From: Neobacillus niacini
Lineage (GTDB): Bacteria > Bacillota > Bacilli > Bacillales > Cytobacillaceae
Assembly (NCBI RefSeq): GCF_023715785.1
Contig: NZ_JAMBOX010000023.1
Coordinates: forward strand, 1 to 55,435
Reading direction: 5' to 3'
Length of the DNA: 55,435 nucleotides
Shown here in pieces: positions 1 to 7,353 of the stretch. Position numbers and translations under genes: made by a program. The notes under the pieces were generated by a model. The model was not told where the DNA came from. It was given only the letters and a program-made list of their open reading frames with translations, and searched no databases. Numbering within the stretch: the first letter of the stretch is position 1; every line of letters starts with the position of its first letter.

Positions 1-53
1 AACGCCACAATTAACTCATGTTTTTCCTGTGCTGAGTAAACTCTTTTTGCCAT
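1..53 (-). CDS. IS3-family transposase OrfA, N-terminal fragment
   Basis: Seventeen codons are visible from an ATG at 53 (minus strand), reading MAKRVYSAQEKHELIVA, with GGGGG about eight bases upstream. The start resembles the basic helix-turn-helix N-terminus of IS3-family OrfA proteins, which bind the terminal repeats and are extended by frameshifting into the OrfB integrase. The rest of the gene is beyond the window. Assignment rests on the adjacent terminal repeat and on the matching OrfB end at the other window edge. Confidence 0.65.
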   Translation of the reverse strand, partial: MAKRVYSAQEKHELIVA

Positions 54-118
54 AGAAAAAGCCCCCTAATAAAGTAAACAGATTTTTATTATTTCATCTG
101 TCTACCTTATAGGGAGCA
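1..118 (-). mobile_element. IS3-family element, left (IRL) end, truncated by window edge
   Basis: Read on the minus strand, the terminal repeat starts at 118 with TGCTCCCTATAAGGTAGACA and is followed by a GGGGG ribosome binding site and a short reading frame that leaves the window at position 1. The terminus starts with TG, as IS3-family ends do. The first 35 bases match the terminus at 55315-55349 in 29 positions, so both window ends belong to the same element, here in the same (minus) orientation. It sits directly downstream of sspI. Confidence 0.8.
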
Positions 119-144
119 TATCACCATGGATGGCTGGGGATTTT

Positions 145-354
145 TTAATGCTTTAACCCGCTTTCGAGGGTGGTGAGCATCTCTTTTTTTTCGTCTTCGG
201 ATGAATGTTGCCAAATAATTTCAAATAAAACGCCCAGACCTGGCAGCATTTTTTCCTCGCCGCTTTGGATCGCGTCAACGATGGTATCCTGTAACTGATC
301 CTGAGTATTATTGGAGACATTGTGAATAATCGCATTCCGTAAATTCAAGTTCAT
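145..354 (-). CDS. sspI: Small acid-soluble spore protein I (SspI)
   Basis: A 69-residue protein starting MNLNLRNAIIHNVSNN, the size and sequence type of the minor SASP SspI made in the forespore. I place the start at 354 and not at the upstream in-frame ATG (381), because AAGGAG lies seven to ten bases before 354. A sigma-G-like -10 (CATAATA on the minus strand, 411-417) lies upstream, back to back with the ysgA promoter; the -35 is poor. Known of the family: forespore-specific, sigma-G dependent expression. Its presence marks the host as a spore former. Confidence 0.93.
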   Translation of the reverse strand: MNLNLRNAIIHNVSNNTQDQLQDTIVDAIQSGEEKMLPGLGVLFEIIWQHSSEDEKKEMLTTLESGLKH

Positions 355-408
355 ATTTGCACACTCCTTTTTAACCTGCATTTCTCTAATATCATTTCTA
401 TTTTTAGT

Positions 409-437
409 TTTATTATGTATTTTAATTGGGCTATAAT
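409..437 (+). promoter_or_regulatory. Probable sigma-A promoter of ysgA
   Basis: A perfect TATAAT at 432-437 has only a weak -35 (TTTATT, 409-414) at 17 bases. It lies 37 bases before the chosen ysgA start. This promoter falls inside the longer possible reading frame beginning TTG at 426, which argues against that upstream start. Confidence 0.45.
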
Positions 438-473
438 GTAAAAATCAGAGTAATTTTTAAAGGGGAAAAGGAC

Positions 474-1235
474 TTGAAATATATCCAATCACTGCAAAAT
501 TCGCAAGTCAAACAATGGAAGAAGCTATTGACGAAAAAGGAACGTGACCGGTCAGGAACGTTTTTGGTCGAAGGCTATCATTTAGTGGAAGAAGCGCTAA
601 AGCAACAGGAACAGGTTCTCGAGTTGATCATATCGGAAAAAACAGGACTGCCACCCCGTCTGGATGCCGGACAGACGCCGATTTATATGGTAACGGAGGA
701 AATATCGGATTCGTTATCGGATACGGAGGCGCCGCAAGGAATTTATGCCGTCTGCAGGCAAACACGTCAAGAAGGTATGCTGCAGGATGCAAAAACCTTC
801 CTTTTAATCGACGCGGTCCAGGACCCTGGGAATCTCGGCACGATGATTCGCACGGCCGATGCTGCTGGTATTGATGCTGTTGTAGTTGGCCGAGGCTCCG
901 TTGATATCTACAATGGCAAGGTGCTTCGGTCCGCCCAGGGAAGCCATTTTCACCTGCCAATCATTCGGGGTGACCTTCATGAATGGACCGCAAAACTGAA
1001 GGGAAAAAATATTCCCGTTTACGGTACAGCACTTGAAGGGGCAACTGCATATACTGGTATTTCCACCGAAAATTCATTTGCCTTGATGGTCGGGAACGAG
1101 GGAAGCGGTATTAGCAAAGACTTGCTCGCCGAAACCACCGCCAACCTTTATATTCCGATTTACGGCAAAAGCGAATCATTAAACGTCGCTGTGGCAACAG
1201 GGATTCTGCTCTATTTTTTGAAAAATAAAATTTGA
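474..1235 (+). CDS. ysgA: TrmH/SpoU-family rRNA methyltransferase (YsgA-like)
   Basis: A 253-residue SPOUT-class methyltransferase. The N-terminal substrate-binding part (about residues 1-100, with GTFLVEGYHLVEEAL) is followed by the SpoU knot. The knot shows the family motifs DAVQDPGNLGTMIRTADAAG, LMVGNEGSGI and SESLNVAVATGILLY, which build the S-adenosylmethionine pocket. It should 2'-O-methylate a ribose in 23S rRNA; the exact nucleotide cannot be read from sequence. The start is the TTG at 474, preceded by AAAGGGG; the TTG at 426 overlaps the promoter. It lies directly upstream of the pheS T-box, as in B. subtilis. Confidence 0.88.
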   Translation: MKYIQSLQNSQVKQWKKLLTKKERDRSGTFLVEGYHLVEEALKQQEQVLELIISEKTGLPPRLDAGQTPIYMVTEEISDSLSDTEAPQGIYAVCRQTRQEGMLQDAKTFLLIDAVQDPGNLGTMIRTADAAGIDAVVVGRGSVDIYNGKVLRSAQGSHFHLPIIRGDLHEWTAKLKGKNIPVYGTALEGATAYTGISTENSFALMVGNEGSGISKDLLAETTANLYIPIYGKSESLNVAVATGILLYFLKNKI

Positions 1236-1260
1236 AACCCCGAAAATTTTATTATATAAT
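1232..1260 (+). promoter_or_regulatory. Sigma-A promoter of the pheST leader
   Basis: TTGAAA (1232-1237), a 17-base spacer and TATAAT (1255-1260). The -35 overlaps the last codon and stop of ysgA. Transcription should begin near 1267 and run through the T-box leader. Confidence 0.75.
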
Positions 1261-1266
1261 AGTCAA

Positions 1267-1545
1267 CAATGTTAATAATTCAAAGACGATGACGGAGAAA
1301 AGTATCCAGTCTGTCGACCATTTAGGGAGAAAGTGCCGCGACTGAAAGCACTTTTATGGGCGGGGCAGGAGAAGTTCACCTCCCGAGTTGGCATCGGGAC
1401 CATTTTAAACAAAGTGTAAAGATGCCCCGGCATAAGCCGTTACCCGAATGAAGCGAACATTAGTATTATACATACGATGTTTACAAGGGTGGTACCGCGA
1501 ATATACCTCGTCCCTTTTTGGGGGCGGGGTTTTTTATTTTTTTAC
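1267..1545 (+). promoter_or_regulatory. T-box leader (tRNA-Phe responsive) with attenuator terminator
   Basis: The leader holds the signature AGGGTGGTACCGCG at 1486-1499, the T-box sequence that pairs with the acceptor end of uncharged tRNA. The upstream Stem I region contains AGAAGTTCACC, giving the specifier codon TTC (Phe) at 1375-1377. A GC-rich hairpin (CCTCGTCCC with GGGGCGGGG, 1507-1531) followed by a T-run is the terminator. Known of the class: uncharged tRNA-Phe stabilises the antiterminator and allows transcription of pheS-pheT; charged tRNA leads to termination. Confidence 0.93.
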
Positions 1546-1570
1546 ATAATAAATTAAGGAGGAATTCATT

Positions 1571-2608
1571 ATGCAAGAACGTTTAAGGGAATTGCAGCAA
1601 GAAGCGATTCAAAAAGTGGAACAGTCTGCAAGCTTAAAAGAATTAAATGACATCCGCGTTGCTTATTTGGGCAAAAAAGGCCCGATTACCGAGGTACTCC
1701 GCGGGATGGGCAAGCTTTCTGCCGAGGAGCGTCCGGTGATGGGCGCCCTTGCAAACGAGGTGCGGGAAGCGATTGCCGCCAAAATCGAGGCGAAGCAAAA
1801 TGAGCTTGAGGAAGCCGCCGTTTTGGAAAAATTGGCCTCCGAAAGCATTGATGTGACACTGCCGGGACGTCCAACAAAAGTTGGCAATCAGCACCCATTA
1901 ACGAAAATCATCGAGGAAATTGAAGACTTGTTTATCGGGATGGGCTATGAAATCGCCGAAGGTCCCGAAGTGGAACAGGATTATTACAACTTTGAAGCGC
2001 TGAACCTGCCGAAAGGCCATCCGGCCCGCGACATGCAGGACTCCTTCTACATCACGGAGGAAATTTTGCTGCGTACCCATACATCTCCGGTACAGGCGCG
2101 GACGATGGAAAAGCATCAAGGCAAAGGGCCAATCAAGATTATTTGCCCTGGTAAAGTGTATCGACGTGACAACGATGACGCAACCCATTCACACCAGTTC
2201 ATGCAGATTGAAGGTCTAGTTGTCGGCGAGAACATTCGCATGAGTGACCTGAAAGGGACGTTAGAGGTGTTCGCGAAGAAAATGTTCGGCCAGGACCGGG
2301 AAATCCGGCTGCGTCCAAGCTTTTTCCCATTCACAGAGCCATCTGTTGAGATGGATATCTCTTGTAAGATGTGCGGCGGTCACGGCTGTAACGTCTGTAA
2401 GCATACCGGCTGGATTGAAATTCTAGGTGCAGGAATCGTTCATCCAAACGTGCTTGAAATGGCCGGCTATGACTCTAAGAAATATACCGGTTTTGCGTTC
2501 GGTATGGGACCTGAGCGGATTGCGATGCTGAAATATGGCGTTGACGATATCCGCCATTTCTATACAAATGATGTTCGTTTCTTAAAACAGTTCGCGGTGG
2601 AAGAATAG
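1571..2608 (+). CDS. pheS: Phenylalanine-tRNA ligase alpha subunit
   Basis: A 345-residue class II synthetase subunit; PheS and PheT form an alpha2beta2 enzyme that charges tRNA-Phe. The N-terminal coiled coil (about residues 1-85) contacts tRNA. The catalytic core shows the RTHTSPVQART segment, motif 2 around RRDNDDATHSHQFMQIEG and motif 3 at GFAFGMGPERIAM. A cysteine cluster (CKMCGGHGCNVC, about 265-276) is present, as in Bacillus relatives. AAGGAGG stands before the ATG. pheT follows after 14 bases, with its Shine-Dalgarno sequence overlapping the pheS stop. Confidence 0.98.
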   Translation: MQERLRELQQEAIQKVEQSASLKELNDIRVAYLGKKGPITEVLRGMGKLSAEERPVMGALANEVREAIAAKIEAKQNELEEAAVLEKLASESIDVTLPGRPTKVGNQHPLTKIIEEIEDLFIGMGYEIAEGPEVEQDYYNFEALNLPKGHPARDMQDSFYITEEILLRTHTSPVQARTMEKHQGKGPIKIICPGKVYRRDNDDATHSHQFMQIEGLVVGENIRMSDLKGTLEVFAKKMFGQDREIRLRPSFFPFTEPSVEMDISCKMCGGHGCNVCKHTGWIEILGAGIVHPNVLEMAGYDSKKYTGFAFGMGPERIAMLKYGVDDIRHFYTNDVRFLKQFAVEE

Positions 2609-2622
2609 GAGGTTGACGTTAA

Positions 2623-5037
2623 ATGTTTGTATCATATAAATGGCTTCAGGAATATGTCGATTTGACCGGAGTATCAGCGGCAGAACTGGCCGAAAAAATC
2701 ACAAAAAGCGGAATCGAAGTAGAAGGCGTTGAAGTTCTGAATGAGGGGATCAAAGGTGTTGTGGTTGGTCACGTCGTTGTGCGTGAACAGCATCCAAATG
2801 CCGATAAATTAAGTAGATGCCAGGTTGATATTGGCGAGGGTGAGCCGGTGCAAATTATTTGCGGTGCGCCGAACGTCGCGCAAGGCCAAAAGGTTGCTGT
2901 CGCAAAAGTTGGTGCCGTACTTCCGGGCAATTTTAAAATAAAAAAGGCAAAGCTTCGCGGTGAAGAATCCAACGGGATGATTTGCTCACTGCAAGAGCTT
3001 GGCATGGAAGGAAAAATTGTTCCCAAGGAATACGCGGAAGGGATCTTTGTTTTTCCGGCAGATGCCGAGGTTGGAACGGACGCATTAGAACTATTAAACA
3101 GAGACGATGAGGTGCTCGAGCTTGGGCTAACGCCGAACCGTGCTGACTGCCTAAGCATGCTAGGAGTAGCTTATGAGGTTGCGGCCATTCTTGGCAGAGA
3201 AGTAAAACTTCCAGACACAGCCCTCGAGCCGATTTCTGAAAAAGCGGCGGATTATGTGGAAATCAATGTTGATGCAAAAGAAGATAGTCCGTTATATGTT
3301 GCCAAGATGATTAAAAATGTTAAAATCGGCCCGTCACCGCTATGGATGCAAACCAGATTAATGTCAGCGGGAATTCGTCCGCACAATAACGTTGTCGATA
3401 TTACCAACTATATTCTGTTGGAATATGGCCAGCCGCTTCACGCATTTGATTATGATCGTTTAGGTTCGAAGGAGATCTTAGTCCGTCGTGCCAACGATGG
3501 CGAGAAATTCGTGACCCTTGATGACGTGGAACGTACGCTATCATCCGACCATTTAGTGATCACGAACGGAACCGAGCCCGTGGCTCTTGCTGGAGTAATG
3601 GGAGGAGCAAATTCCGAGGTGACATCCGATACAACAACGGTGTTACTGGAGGCTGCCTATTTTAACGGGGCAATTGTAAGAAAGGCATCCAAAGACCATG
3701 GTCTTCGCAGTGAGGCGAGCGCCCGGTTTGAAAAAGGCGTTGACCCGAACCGCGTTCGCGCTGCCGGCGAGCGTGCTGCTTACTTAATGGCAAAGTATGC
3801 CGGCGGAGAAGTATTGGAAGGCGAAGCTGTTGCGGATACATTAACAGTTGAACCGGCAGTCGTTTCCGTCACGCTTGAAAAAATTAACCGCGTGCTTGGC
3901 ACTGATTTAACGATGAAAGACGTTGAAGAAATTTTTGCCCGCCTGCAATTTGAAACGTCAGTTGAGGACGATACGATTACTGTTACAGCACCGACACGCC
4001 GCGGCGATATTAAGATTGAAGAAGATTTGATTGAGGAAGTGGCGCGGCTTTATGGCTATGATAACATTCCAAAAACATTGCCAATCGGCTCGTCAACTCC
4101 GGGTAAATTATCAGAGTACCAAAAGAAACGCCGCGTGGTTCGGGCATATCTTGAGGGTGCCGGTCTGTACCAAGCGGTGACTTATTCCTTAACAAGCGAG
4201 GAGAAGGCTGCGCAATTTGCTTTAGAAAAACGTGATACAATCCACTTGGCGATGCCGATGAGTGAAGACCGCAGCATCTTGCGTTTAAGCATTCTACCGC
4301 AGCTGTTGGAGGTTCTTAAGTACAACAATGCCCGACAAAATGACAGTTTGGCTGTTTACGAAACAGGAAATATCTTTTTAGCAAATGGCAAGGATGCCCT
4401 TCCAGAAGAAAGAGAACATCTGGCCGCCGCAATCACCGGTCTTTGGCACTCTCATTCCTGGCAAGGGGAGAAGAAGCCGGTTGACTTCTTTGTGTTAAAA
4501 GGGATTCTAGAAGGCATGTTTGCTAAGCTTGGCTTGACTGAGCGCGTGACTTACGTTCAGGCGCAGGTTGACGGCATGCATCCGGGGCGTACGGCAGAAA
4601 TCCTGCTCGACGGCGAAAAAATCGGCTTTGCCGGCCAGCTTCATCCAAGCGTCCAAAAGGGACTTGATCTAAAGGATACTTACGTATTCGAGCTATCGCT
4701 AAAAGCAGTTCTTGGTGCCGAAACAGAGGCGTTGAAATATCAAGCCATTCCGCGCTACCCGTCAATCACAAGAGACATTGCCCTTGTGGTTAACAGAGAA
4801 ACGGTGTCAGGCACCTTGTGGGAAATTATTACAAATACAGGTGCGCCGCTGTTGAAGGAAGCGACTGTCTTTGACCTATATGAGGGTGATAAGATGGAGG
4901 CAGGCAAGAAGTCGCTTGCGTTTTCGCTGAAGTATATGGATCCGGAGCGGACATTGACGGATGAAGAGGTAACGAAGGTTCACAATCGTGTTCTGGCTGC
5001 GTTAGAGGAGCAGGCAGGAGCGGTTTTAAGAGGCTAA
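2623..5037 (+). CDS. pheT: Phenylalanine-tRNA ligase beta subunit
   Basis: An 804-residue beta subunit of full family length. In order: the EMAP/OB-like tRNA-binding domain (about 40-150), B3/B4 editing domain (about 210-390), B5 domain (about 405-480), the inactive synthetase-like core, and the C-terminal ferredoxin-fold anticodon-binding domain (about 710-803, RYPSITRDIALVV to the end). It forms the tetramer with PheS and hydrolyses mischarged Tyr-tRNA-Phe. Co-transcribed with pheS under the T-box; a hairpin terminator follows. Confidence 0.98.
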   Translation: MFVSYKWLQEYVDLTGVSAAELAEKITKSGIEVEGVEVLNEGIKGVVVGHVVVREQHPNADKLSRCQVDIGEGEPVQIICGAPNVAQGQKVAVAKVGAVLPGNFKIKKAKLRGEESNGMICSLQELGMEGKIVPKEYAEGIFVFPADAEVGTDALELLNRDDEVLELGLTPNRADCLSMLGVAYEVAAILGREVKLPDTALEPISEKAADYVEINVDAKEDSPLYVAKMIKNVKIGPSPLWMQTRLMSAGIRPHNNVVDITNYILLEYGQPLHAFDYDRLGSKEILVRRANDGEKFVTLDDVERTLSSDHLVITNGTEPVALAGVMGGANSEVTSDTTTVLLEAAYFNGAIVRKASKDHGLRSEASARFEKGVDPNRVRAAGERAAYLMAKYAGGEVLEGEAVADTLTVEPAVVSVTLEKINRVLGTDLTMKDVEEIFARLQFETSVEDDTITVTAPTRRGDIKIEEDLIEEVARLYGYDNIPKTLPIGSSTPGKLSEYQKKRRVVRAYLEGAGLYQAVTYSLTSEEKAAQFALEKRDTIHLAMPMSEDRSILRLSILPQLLEVLKYNNARQNDSLAVYETGNIFLANGKDALPEEREHLAAAITGLWHSHSWQGEKKPVDFFVLKGILEGMFAKLGLTERVTYVQAQVDGMHPGRTAEILLDGEKIGFAGQLHPSVQKGLDLKDTYVFELSLKAVLGAETEALKYQAIPRYPSITRDIALVVNRETVSGTLWEIITNTGAPLLKEATVFDLYEGDKMEAGKKSLAFSLKYMDPERTLTDEEVTKVHNRVLAALEEQAGAVLRG

Positions 5038-5043
5038 AGACAG

Positions 5044-5076
5044 AAGGAGTATCCCCGCTTGATAGGGATATTCCTT
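5044..5076. terminator. Bidirectional terminator between pheT and the convergent pterin dehydratase gene
   Basis: An inverted repeat (AAGGAGTATCCC with GGGATATTCCTT) lies in the short gap between two convergent genes. The T-run on either side is short, so efficiency is uncertain. Confidence 0.55.
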
Positions 5077-5081
5077 TGTTG

Positions 5082-5372
5082 TTAGTTATGCTTTTCGTAA
5101 AGGGCATCATATTGTTTCGCTAAGGCGATGTCCAAATCGGTTATTCCTCCGGCATGCCAGGAGGTAAGTTTCAAAGTGACCATTTTATAATCAATGGAAA
5201 TGAACGGGTGATGGTTTTTCACTTCAGACAGATTTGCTATAGAGTTTACAAACGCGACCCCTGTTAAAAATTCTTTGAATCGATATTTCTTCATAATAAA
5301 TTTTTCGTCCAATTTCCAGCCGCTCAAGCCTGCAACTTCGTTCGAAATTTCTTCATCGGTCAGTCTCCTCAT
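5082..5372 (-). CDS. 4a-hydroxytetrahydrobiopterin dehydratase (PCD/DCoH family)
   Basis: A 96-residue protein of the pterin-4a-carbinolamine dehydratase family, which dehydrates the 4a-hydroxy cofactor left after aromatic amino-acid hydroxylation. The family signature is intact: EVKNHHPF, a tyrosine ten residues after the His pair, then TSWHAGG and LD. AGAGGTG precedes the ATG. It lies 13 bases downstream of rnhC on the same strand, so the two are probably co-transcribed. No phenylalanine hydroxylase is visible here, so the physiological substrate is unclear; in bacteria the fold also serves molybdopterin-related or regulatory roles. Confidence 0.9.
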   Translation of the reverse strand: MRRLTDEEISNEVAGLSGWKLDEKFIMKKYRFKEFLTGVAFVNSIANLSEVKNHHPFISIDYKMVTLKLTSWHAGGITDLDIALAKQYDALYEKHN

Positions 5373-5385
5373 CCCATTTCACCTC

Positions 5386-6369
5386 TTAGTTTCTTTTTTT
5401 ATATACCAACTTCTCCGCTTTTTCGGTGTTCGCAAAGTGGAGTTTAACAAACGCTGGCAGCGCATCCCTGCCTTTTTTCATAATCAGCTTGGCTGCGGCC
5501 TCATCAACTTGGGACCCGGCACCCTTAGGGATTCTAAAACCGGCAGCTTCGCTCATCTGATCAATATATTGAATAAAGGCATAACGAGCAAGAATACTGG
5601 CGGCGGCTACGGCTAAGTGGATCCCCTCGGCCTTGGTGCTAAAATAAACATTTTCCCGGGCGACGGCCTTTTGCCCGCGCAAGTGTTGAAAATACGTACT
5701 TTCCTGAACAAATTGGTCAATTAAAATACCATCCGGCTTTTCCGGGGCAATCTTCTCCAGCACCTTCAAGATAGCCTGGTTATGAAGAAATGCTTTCATT
5801 TTCCCCTGTGACATTCCCGCCCCTTGTACCTGATTATATTTTTCGTTTTTCAAGGTCATCAGGCTGAAGGGTACAACATTTTTGATTGCTTTGGCGATTT
5901 CCACAATTTTTTCATCATTTAAATCCTTTGAATCTTTTACGCCAATTTCCTTAAGCCAAGGAATATCCGTTTTTCTGACATAGGCGGCGACAACAGTAAT
6001 CGGGCCGAAAAAGTCTCCGGTACCGACTTCATCCGAGCCGATCACCGACCAGTCACTAAACCCGGCCGGAAGCCCGCTGCCCGCCGCCGTTTTGACTTTG
6101 GCCAAACTGGATGACTTTTTGCCGCCCGGAATTGCCGCAGAAGTGCCATTGGGGGAACTCCATTTCCCTGCTTCTTTCTCACAATCACTCCCTTGAAACA
6201 ATACCTTGCCGGACTTATAGGCGGTGATCATGCAACCCGGGGTTTTTGCCGCAAACACCCCGCCCGTTGGAGTTTTATCGACTAAAAATCTTTTGTAATA
6301 TTCCTGCATACCTAAAATCTTGTTCATTTCCAAAACCAAAACGACATTTCCCACAACAAAGCACCACAT
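5386..6369 (-). CDS. rnhC: Ribonuclease HIII
   Basis: Up to 327 residues. The N-terminal TBP-like substrate-binding domain (about 20-95; PTGGVFAAKTPGC) is followed by the RNase H fold with the catalytic start SDEVGTGDFFGP and later acidic motifs in KDSKDLNDEKI and ILIDQF. It cleaves the RNA strand of RNA-DNA hybrids and helps remove R-loops. The start is uncertain: the ATG at 6369 has no clear Shine-Dalgarno sequence, and a GTG at 6354 would align better with B. subtilis RnhC. Divergent from zapA. Confidence 0.93.
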   Translation of the reverse strand: MWCFVVGNVVLVLEMNKILGMQEYYKRFLVDKTPTGGVFAAKTPGCMITAYKSGKVLFQGSDCEKEAGKWSSPNGTSAAIPGGKKSSSLAKVKTAAGSGLPAGFSDWSVIGSDEVGTGDFFGPITVVAAYVRKTDIPWLKEIGVKDSKDLNDEKIVEIAKAIKNVVPFSLMTLKNEKYNQVQGAGMSQGKMKAFLHNQAILKVLEKIAPEKPDGILIDQFVQESTYFQHLRGQKAVARENVYFSTKAEGIHLAVAAASILARYAFIQYIDQMSEAAGFRIPKGAGSQVDEAAAKLIMKKGRDALPAFVKLHFANTEKAEKLVYKKRN

Positions 6370-6399
6370 TTCTATTAAATATAATCATTGTTATAACTT

Positions 6400-6427
6400 T
6401 TCGACTTCAATATTTTCGTGTTATGAT
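6400..6427 (+). promoter_or_regulatory. Probable promoter of zapA-cvpA-polX-mutS2
   Basis: TTCGAC (6400-6405), a 16-base spacer and TATGAT (6422-6427), 33 bases before the zapA start, in the divergent gap between rnhC and zapA. Box matches are only moderate. Confidence 0.5.
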
Positions 6428-6460
6428 ATAGTGTAGGATTCTTTGAAAGGGGCATTTACG

Positions 6461-6721
6461 TTGTCAAATACACAGAAAAATAGACTAACCGTTGATATTT
6501 ACGGTCAACCATATGTTATTTTAGGTACTGAAAGTCCCAGTCATATCCGCCATGTAGCGGCGCTGGTCAACGATAAAATGCGAGAAATCAATTCCAAGAA
6601 TCCTGGGCTGGATGTAAATAAACTCGCGGTTTTAACTGCGGTTAACGCAGTTAATGATTATCTTAAAATGAAAGAAGAACTAGAACGACTAATGATAGAA
6701 TTACAAAAAGAAAAGGACTAA
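6461..6721 (+). CDS. zapA: Cell division protein ZapA
   Basis: An 86-residue protein starting MSNTQKNRLTVDIYGQPYVI, the beta-hairpin plus coiled-coil layout of ZapA, which cross-links FtsZ protofilaments at the division septum. The C-terminal half (about 45-86) is helical and coiled-coil-like. I choose the TTG at 6461 because GAAAGGGG sits eight bases upstream; the upstream in-frame TTG (6443) would place that sequence inside the gene. cvpA follows after six bases. Confidence 0.9.
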   Translation: MSNTQKNRLTVDIYGQPYVILGTESPSHIRHVAALVNDKMREINSKNPGLDVNKLAVLTAVNAVNDYLKMKEELERLMIELQKEKD

Positions 6722-6727
6722 GTGATT

Positions 6728-7258
6728 ATGTTGGATTTGGCAATTTTATTATTTCTGATTATCGGATTTTTTGTAGGCCTTAAAAGAGGGTTCATCCTGC
6801 AGCTGGTTCATTTAATAGGTTTTATTATTGCATATATTGTGGCATATATGTACTATGAAGATTTCGTGCCCAGGCTGATGCTGTGGATTCCCTACCCCAA
6901 CTTTGGAGAAGGCACCATATTAAAGATTCTAACAGATTCAAGCAACACGGAAATGGCATTTTACCGGGCAATTTCGTTTGTCATTATCTTTTTTGCGGTT
7001 AAAGTGCTGCTGCAAATTATCGGGTCGATGTTTGACTTCATTGCACATTTGCCGGTTCTAAAACAGCTGAATTTTTGGGCAGGCGGACTTTTAGGCTTCC
7101 TGGAAGTTTATTTTATTATTTTTATTGTAATATACATCGCCGCCTTAATTCCAATAGAACTTTTTCAAACTGCACTGGATGAATCCTTTATGGCCGAGAC
7201 CATGGTGAAATATACCCCCATCCTTTCGCAGCAAATTAATGACTGGTGGATTCAATAA
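6728..7258 (+). CDS. cvpA: CvpA-family membrane protein (YshB)
   Basis: A 176-residue integral membrane protein with four hydrophobic segments (about 2-20, 24-42, 75-100 and 115-145). MLDLAILLFLIIGFFVGLKR matches the start of CvpA/colicin V production proteins. The ATG at 6728 has AAAAGG at proper distance; a GTG six bases earlier is too close to it. CvpA homologues are linked to envelope homeostasis in Gram-negatives, but no activity is established in bacilli. In the zapA-polX-mutS2 operon as in B. subtilis. Confidence 0.85.
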   Translation: MLDLAILLFLIIGFFVGLKRGFILQLVHLIGFIIAYIVAYMYYEDFVPRLMLWIPYPNFGEGTILKILTDSSNTEMAFYRAISFVIIFFAVKVLLQIIGSMFDFIAHLPVLKQLNFWAGGLLGFLEVYFIIFIVIYIAALIPIELFQTALDESFMAETMVKYTPILSQQINDWWIQ

Positions 7259-7353
7259 TCCTGCGTAAACTTCTCTCGGGCAGAGAAGTTTTTCTATTAA
7301 TGTCAAAACTCGGGTAAAATAAAAATGCTAACCGAAGGGGCGGGTAGATTGAT

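Noticed and set aside
628..960. Long minus-strand open frames overlapping ysgA, pheS, pheT, polX and others
   Set aside because: They lie opposite well-identified genes, lack ribosome binding sites and show no recognisable family.
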